From NCBI RefSeq assembly GCF_030410375.1, contig NZ_JAUHHE010000007.1, positions 104,411-168,410 of the forward strand: DNA of 64,000 bases. Direction: 5' to 3'. Shown piece by piece: positions 60,576 through 64,000 of the stretch; the stretch's first letter is position 1; each line of letters starts with the position of its first letter. The stretch is from Zwartia vadi (lineage in GTDB: Bacteria > Pseudomonadota > Gammaproteobacteria > Burkholderiales > Burkholderiaceae_B). Position numbers and translations under genes: made by a program. The notes under the pieces are model-generated. The model ran no database searches and was not told where the DNA came from. It saw only the letters and a list, made by a program, of their open reading frames with translations.

Positions 60576-60877
60576 TGTCTACTCCATTCTTTGGTTTTTT
60601 TAATTTTCTTTTTTTTGATATTAGTACTAAAGCGTCATCGCTTGCAATTAGTAACAAATGATATCGCGGAGATCTTTAATTGCATGTCGGTTTTACGAGT
60701 CACGGTCCCGTAACTGGTCGCTGTTGAGTTGTGCGTATGGGAGGCAGGTTAAGAAATTGTAGTCAGATGGGTACTGTAGGTAGCGAGCTGGATTGGGATT
60801 CGCTCTATCACCTCTGATATGTATTCTTGGTCACAAAATTGACTATAGAATTCAAGGCATCAACAGGGAGTGAAAAC
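60576..60877. promoter_or_regulatory. 302-bp divergent intergenic region
   Basis: It separates the CoA-transferase operon from the DUF1254 gene. It begins with a strikingly T-rich stretch (60592-60620) that becomes an A-rich leader for the CoA-transferase mRNA, and ends with a GGGAG ribosome-binding site (60866-60870) for the DUF1254 gene. A CCGTAACTGG decamer at about 60708 recurs after the DUF1254 gene. I see no gene or structured RNA. Confidence 0.4.
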
Positions 60878-62329
60878 ATGGCTCAAACAGTAAGATTTTT
60901 AAGCATGGCCTGTGCGCTTTTGTCTGTTTTGATATCTGTGAATGCTCAAGTCAAAGGGGGGCATCAAAGAAGTCAAGAACTTGTCAAGTTGGAGCCAACA
61001 GAGATAGAGACAATTGCGGAACAGGGTTATATCTTCGGTTTGCCAATTGTGATGAATTACGTGGTGATGCATGACTACGTGCTGAATAAAAATTCAGGTC
61101 AGTTTAAAGCTCCCTTTAATGTCATCAACAACGAGCACCGAGTTTTCACCTACAAAGATACGGCAGTTGTTACGCCTAACAGTGACACCCCTTACTCCAT
61201 GACTTGGCTGGATTTGCGTACTGAGCCTGTGGTCATTTCTGTACCAGCAGTTGAAAAAGAACGTTACTACTCAGTCCAACTCAATGACGGCAACACATTC
61301 AATTATGGATACATAGGTAGTCGATCGACAGGTAATGGCAAGGGAAATTACCTGATAGCGGGGCCTGATTGGCAAGGTTCGAGACCCGATGGAATAGACA
61401 AAATTTTTCGTTCGACCACATACTTTTCTTTGGCCATTTTTCGGACGCAATTGTTTAATGCATCTGATATGCCCAATGTCATTGAAGTGCAAAATGGATA
61501 TAGGGTTCAGGCACTTTCCGGATTTCTGGGTATTTCTAAGCCAGCTCCCGCCCCTGATCTTAGTTGGCCATGGATGAACTCAGAAAAGCTACAGTCGCAT
61601 TTTTTTGTATATCTGGATTTTCTTTTGCAGTTTGCACCAGCAACATCGGATGAAGTGGCTATTCGCTCCCAGCTTAAAAAAATGGGAGTTGGAAATAGTC
61701 AGCCCTTCTCCATCGATCAACTTTCTCCTGAACAACGCGTTGCGATGATGAAAGGTATCGCCAACGGTGAACGTAAGGTAGCAGCAAAAGCCAAGGCCTT
61801 GGGTAAAGAGATTAACGGTTGGTTTATTTCTTCAGCTTTTGGAGATCGCGAGTTTTACAAAGGGGATTGGCTTTTACGAGCAGCGGCTGCAAGAGCAGGT
61901 ATATACGGAAACAATGCTGAGGAGGCCACATATCCCATGACCAGGTCATTGGCTGATGGCGCGTTATTGGACGGCTCCAAACACAACTATAGGTTGACCT
62001 TTGCGAAAGATTATTTACCACCCGTAAACGCATTCTGGTCTGTGACCATCTATGATGGTAAAACCCAGTTGCTTGTCCAAAACCCCATCAATCGCTATTT
62101 GATTAACTCCCCTATGCTTTCCGAGCTTGGCAGAAATGCCGATGGGTCAATAACAATTTACATTCAGAAAGATTCTCCAGGCAAAGAACTTGAAGCAAAT
62201 TGGCTACCTGCGCCCGACGGTCCCATCTATATCGCAATGCGACTCTATTGGCCGAGGGTTGAAGATCCCTCTGTTCTGCCGCCCGGAAACGGCACCTGGA
62301 AGCCACCAGCGCTCATGATGGCAAACTGA
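60878..62329 (+). CDS. Exported DUF1254/DUF1214 protein
   Basis: A 483-residue secreted protein: signal peptide to about residue 22 (LISVNA-QV), DUF1254 domain (IAEQGYIFGLPIVMNYVVMH, VVTPNSDTPYSMTWLDLR, VISVPAVEKERYYSVQLND) and C-terminal DUF1214 domain (NYRLTFAKDYLPPVNAFWSV, ending with NWLPAPDGPIYIAMRLYWP). The function of the family is unknown. The start at 60878 has an AGGGAG box at good spacing; a longer frame from 60827 is not needed. It stands alone. Confidence 0.9.
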   Translation: MAQTVRFLSMACALLSVLISVNAQVKGGHQRSQELVKLEPTEIETIAEQGYIFGLPIVMNYVVMHDYVLNKNSGQFKAPFNVINNEHRVFTYKDTAVVTPNSDTPYSMTWLDLRTEPVVISVPAVEKERYYSVQLNDGNTFNYGYIGSRSTGNGKGNYLIAGPDWQGSRPDGIDKIFRSTTYFSLAIFRTQLFNASDMPNVIEVQNGYRVQALSGFLGISKPAPAPDLSWPWMNSEKLQSHFFVYLDFLLQFAPATSDEVAIRSQLKKMGVGNSQPFSIDQLSPEQRVAMMKGIANGERKVAAKAKALGKEINGWFISSAFGDREFYKGDWLLRAAAARAGIYGNNAEEATYPMTRSLADGALLDGSKHNYRLTFAKDYLPPVNAFWSVTIYDGKTQLLVQNPINRYLINSPMLSELGRNADGSITIYIQKDSPGKELEANWLPAPDGPIYIAMRLYWPRVEDPSVLPPGNGTWKPPALMMAN

Positions 62330-62425
62330 CGAAGCTAGAACGATCGACCGTTCCGTAACTGGATACTGATCAATTTGAACAGATGCTTGACACAGCAGTT
62401 TGGTTTGCTCGAGTTTAGACAAACA

Positions 62426-62452
62426 AAAACCCCAGCGCGAACGCAGGGGTTT
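62426..62452 (-). terminator. Terminator behind the tRNA-Phe remnant, copy 1
   Basis: Stem AAACCCC/GGGGTTT (62427-62433 with 62446-62452) extended by GCG/CGC across an A-A mismatch, with a CGAA loop. On the minus strand it is followed by TTTTTGTTTG. The position is that of a tRNA gene terminator. Confidence 0.75.
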
Positions 62453-62486
62453 CTATAAATTCAGTGGTGGCCCGGGGCGGAATCGA
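62426..62486. repeat. 61-bp direct repeat, copy 1 (terminator plus tRNA-Phe 3' end)
   Basis: Matches 63167-63227 at 57 of 61 positions without gaps. The repeat spans the hairpin terminator, an 8-12 bp link and the tRNA-Phe acceptor/T-arm. The two copies bracket the first toxin-antitoxin module. Confidence 0.88.
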
Positions 62487-62505
62487 ACCACCGACACAAG
62501 GATTT
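62465..62505 (-). tRNA. 3' fragment of tRNA-Phe (truncated; probable integration site)
   Basis: On the minus strand 62505 to 62465 contains the 3' anticodon stem, variable loop GTGTC, T-arm GGTGG-TTCGATT-CCGCC, 3' acceptor strand CCGGGCC, A and an encoded CCA, as in betaproteobacterial tRNA-Phe. The anticodon loop reads ATTAAA instead of TTGAAAA, and D-arm and 5' acceptor are absent; the toxin stop codon lies at 62524. It is not a functional tRNA. Many integrating elements target exactly such tRNA 3' ends. Confidence 0.75.
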
Positions 62506-62523
62506 AATATCCTGTTCATCAAA

Positions 62524-62799
62524 TTAGTAAACTTCGTCGTGATCCCCAACATTGATTGGAATAATTTCACTCTCAGTAATGATGAGTTCAAGAGTAATTC
62601 TGTATTTCAGGTTAACAGAGACGCTGTGCAGGCCGTTTAGTTTTCCCTTAAGTGCGTGAAGTCTCAGCGAAGGGTGATGCGGGTTTACGGTTAAAAGCTC
62701 AAGTGTTTTGGTGTACTGAACCAGAACTTCGGGGTGTTGTTTAATGAATTTTGCGGCTTTGCGGTTGTATTGCTCTGTAAAAATTAACTGCCAAGTCAT
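62524..62799 (-). CDS. RelE/YafQ-type toxin
   Basis: A 91-residue RelE/ParE-superfamily toxin (probably a ribosome-dependent mRNA interferase of the YafQ/plasmid-stabilisation type). The opening FTEQYNRKAAKFIKQHPE, the segment HALKGKLNGLHSVSVNLKYRI and a final NVGDHDEVY fit YafQ-like members with the conserved C-terminal His-Asp. Its start overlaps the antitoxin stop by four bases (ATGA), the usual antitoxin-first order. Confidence 0.85.
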   Translation of the reverse strand: MTWQLIFTEQYNRKAAKFIKQHPEVLVQYTKTLELLTVNPHHPSLRLHALKGKLNGLHSVSVNLKYRITLELIITESEIIPINVGDHDEVY

Positions 62800-63068
62800 G
62801 CTACCAACTTTGAGTTCAGCTTGTTGATGCGACGAATGTGTTGGGCAACCGTTTCTTTTACGTAGCGGCCAGCGTCGAGATCGGCTTTAGATTCAGCAAG
62901 TGCGGCTTCAAGTTCGCATTCGCGAAGATATTGATATTGTTCTCCGCTCATCACGATGTATTTAATTTGCCCGCGAACAGAAACGGCGACTTCGGGTTGT
63001 GTGGCGAGGGCTTCCTCAATTGCTTTGACCCCTTTGGTTTTGAGGTCATTTGCTGAGATTGTGCTCAT
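62796..63068 (-). CDS. Phd/YefM-type antitoxin
   Basis: A 90-residue antitoxin: N-terminal Phd/YefM-like DNA-binding part (MSTISANDLKTKGVKAIEEAL, then VAVSVRGQIKYIVMSGEQY) and a charged C-terminal toxin-binding tail. ATG 63068 has an AGGAA box seven bases upstream; the longer frame to 63134 would run through the operator. It probably represses its own promoter together with the toxin. Confidence 0.85.
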   Translation of the reverse strand: MSTISANDLKTKGVKAIEEALATQPEVAVSVRGQIKYIVMSGEQYQYLRECELEAALAESKADLDAGRYVKETVAQHIRRINKLNSKLVA

Positions 63069-63104
63069 GATGGATTCCTGTTTAGCATTTCCAACAGTAT
63101 AGTC

Positions 63105-63116
63105 AATCGTACGATT
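63105..63116. promoter_or_regulatory. Palindromic operator of the first TA module
   Basis: A perfect 12-bp palindrome (AATCGTACGATT) lies 37 bp upstream of the antitoxin start, where autoregulatory operators of phd/yefM-type modules are found. Confidence 0.55.
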
Positions 63117-63166
63117 AAAAGCACTATCAATCACTTAGAAATATCCAGTTACGGCCTCAGAAATGC

Positions 63167-63227
63167 AAAACCCCAGCGCGAACGCAGGGGTTTCTTTAGT
63201 TTCAGTGGTGGCCCGTGGCGGAATCGA
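63167..63227. repeat. 61-bp direct repeat, copy 2 (terminator plus tRNA-Phe 3' end)
   Basis: The second copy keeps the terminator hairpin and the last 22 bp of tRNA-Phe (63206-63227: CCA, acceptor strand with one G-to-A change in the minus-strand reading, T-arm 3' part). Homology ends inside the T-loop, so this copy is shorter than copy 1. It lies 23 bp after the stop of the second toxin gene. Confidence 0.85.
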
Positions 63228-63250
63228 GAAGGGTCTGAGGATGTTTAATC

Positions 63251-63580
63251 TTAGATGAGACTTTCCTGCCGTAATGGTTCAGACAAATCTCTTTTTTGAT
63301 GAATTAATCGAACAATTTCGATGGATTCATCCTTGACTATGTAGACAACTAGAAAAGGGAATTTGGTTAATGGCCAAGTTTTAAATTGCTCGAGCTCCAA
63401 TATTTCACTCAAACGACTTGATCCAGCTTCAGGAAAGGCCAAAATAAATCGCAGAGCTTTTTCAATCGCATCTAAAAATTTTGTGCTTGCTTGGTATGCC
63501 AGCGCATCGTTGTAAAAGTCGATTGCCTCAATGATGTCTTTATCCGCAAGTTTGTGACGACGTAATATACGTACCGTCAA
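63251..63580 (-). CDS. ParE-type toxin
   Basis: A 109-residue RelE/ParE-family toxin with ADKDIIEAIDFYNDALAYQAS at the N-terminus and FPFLVVYIVKDESIEIVRLIHQKRD near the C-terminus, the ParE pattern (gyrase-targeting in characterised members). It overlaps the antitoxin gene by four bases. It is unrelated to the first toxin at sequence level beyond the superfamily fold. Confidence 0.85.
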   Translation of the reverse strand: MTVRILRRHKLADKDIIEAIDFYNDALAYQASTKFLDAIEKALRFILAFPEAGSSRLSEILELEQFKTWPLTKFPFLVVYIVKDESIEIVRLIHQKRDLSEPLRQESLI

Positions 63581-63816
63581 TCTAATTTCCCATCGCGAAT
63601 TCGCGCACGCAGAGACTGAAAATACGCATCATCTACTATGCCAACTACTGGCGAATTCATTCCATCTAGTATTTTTTGACGCAAGGCAGCGAGCTCTTCT
63701 TCACGCGTCACAAAACGCATCATGAAGTCGTGAGCAGAATCCAGTCCAGCATGACTTGCACTTTCTGAAAGAGCAGATAGCTGAGCATCTGTTAAATCTA
63801 AAGTCATCTTTGGCAT
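63577..63816 (-). CDS. ParD-like antitoxin
   Basis: A 79-residue protein directly upstream of and overlapping the parE-like gene. The N-terminus (KMTLDLTDAQLSALSESASHAG) could be a ribbon-helix-helix and the acidic/charged C-terminus (DDAYFQSLRARIRDGKLD) the toxin-binding tail. The family call rests mainly on position, size and operon overlap. Confidence 0.75.
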   Translation of the reverse strand: MPKMTLDLTDAQLSALSESASHAGLDSAHDFMMRFVTREEELAALRQKILDGMNSPVVGIVDDAYFQSLRARIRDGKLD

Positions 63817-63957
63817 ACCCCAATGCTAGGCGTTGAAATTGAGTTTGGCAATGACTGGACACTCTCCGAAACATTGGCTCTACATCATTAACGGGGGACA
63901 ACGGTATTCATTAAACTTGTTTTTGCGAAGAAACATTTTTTAATGGAGATCATACCG

Positions 63958-64000
63958 ATGTCCCACATCGATTCTATCCTAGGACTGCCTGGATTAGCCA
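63958..64000 (+). CDS. Start of an unidentified gene cut by the window end (possibly a transposase)
   Basis: ATG 63958 has a GGAG box at 63945-63948 and opens a frame (MSHIDSILGLPGLA) that runs off the window. The N-terminus weakly recalls ISL3-family transposases, which would suit the accessory surroundings, but 14 residues are too few to decide. Confidence 0.35.
   Translation, partial: MSHIDSILGLPGLA

Noticed and set aside
62465..62540. Complete tRNA gene
   Set aside because: The 5' acceptor strand, D-arm and a proper anticodon loop are missing; upstream sequence is the toxin gene.

Overview
The window looks like a chromosomal segment of a betaproteobacterium, most likely Burkholderiales/Alcaligenaceae-like. 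The grounds are three orphan Bug/TctC-type periplasmic binding proteins, an aspartate carbamoyltransferase with an N-terminal helix-turn-helix-like extension, many LysR and CoA-thioester catabolism genes, and tRNA-Phe remnants of betaproteobacterial type. This placement is inference from gene content; no rRNA or complete tRNA gene was found.

Layout. 0-9.5 kb: an outer-membrane channel, a TRIC/UPF0126 channel, a Bug protein with its LysR regulator, TerC, an orphan seven-helix histidine kinase, a small GNAT, pyrB, a PhzF protein and a TMEM175-like channel. 9.5-15.3 kb: a tight six-gene operon in which an SsuABC/TauABC-like importer is coupled to an OsmC protein, an atypical acyl-CoA-dehydrogenase-fold flavoprotein and a rubredoxin-reductase fusion, which looks like uptake plus oxidation of a small (perhaps organosulfur) compound. 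15.3-21 kb: YgiD dioxygenase/DoxX with a divergent LysR, a PoxB-type pyruvate oxidase, and a thiolase-like/DUF35 pair. 21-23.7 kb: modABC molybdate uptake. 23.7-28.5 kb: IclR divergent from Bug, enoyl-CoA hydratase and ADP-forming acyl-CoA synthetase genes. 28.5-30.7 kb: CapA, a small exported protein and pirin.

31.0-41.6 kb is the most interesting block. It holds a glycosyltransferase with a C-terminal MshEN c-di-GMP-binding region (NfrB-like), a TPR/beta-barrel outer-membrane partner (NfrA-like) and a DUF4434-like secreted protein. Convergent to these are a UDP-GlcNAc 2-epimerase (WecB type) and, overlapping it, a membrane PAS-GAF-PAS-GGDEF-EAL protein whose cyclase motif is degenerate (GGDTF) while its EAL site looks intact. 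This resembles the E. coli phage N4 receptor glycan (NGR) machinery, here brought together with its probable UDP-ManNAc supplier and a c-di-GMP phosphodiesterase: a self-contained, c-di-GMP-controlled exopolysaccharide locus.

41.6-56.8 kb: a double ChrR-like cupin, a third Bug protein, a polyphosphate:AMP phosphotransferase with a Ca2+/Na+ antiporter, a DehI-like protein, two 70%-identical secreted barrel proteins 8 kb apart, a KefB/YbaL antiporter, YqaA, an LpxL/HtrB-type acyltransferase, a two-subunit molybdenum hydroxylase (a likely user of the imported molybdate) and a cupin. 56.8-58.2 kb is a decayed region with diverged repeats, a perfect 14-bp inverted repeat and the frameshifted C-terminal remnant of an amidohydrolase. 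58.2-62.3 kb: an acyl-CoA dehydrogenase/class III CoA-transferase pair and a DUF1254 protein. 62.4-64.0 kb is accessory DNA: two different toxin-antitoxin modules, each followed by a copy of a tRNA-Phe 3' end plus terminator, then the start of an unidentified gene that may be a transposase.
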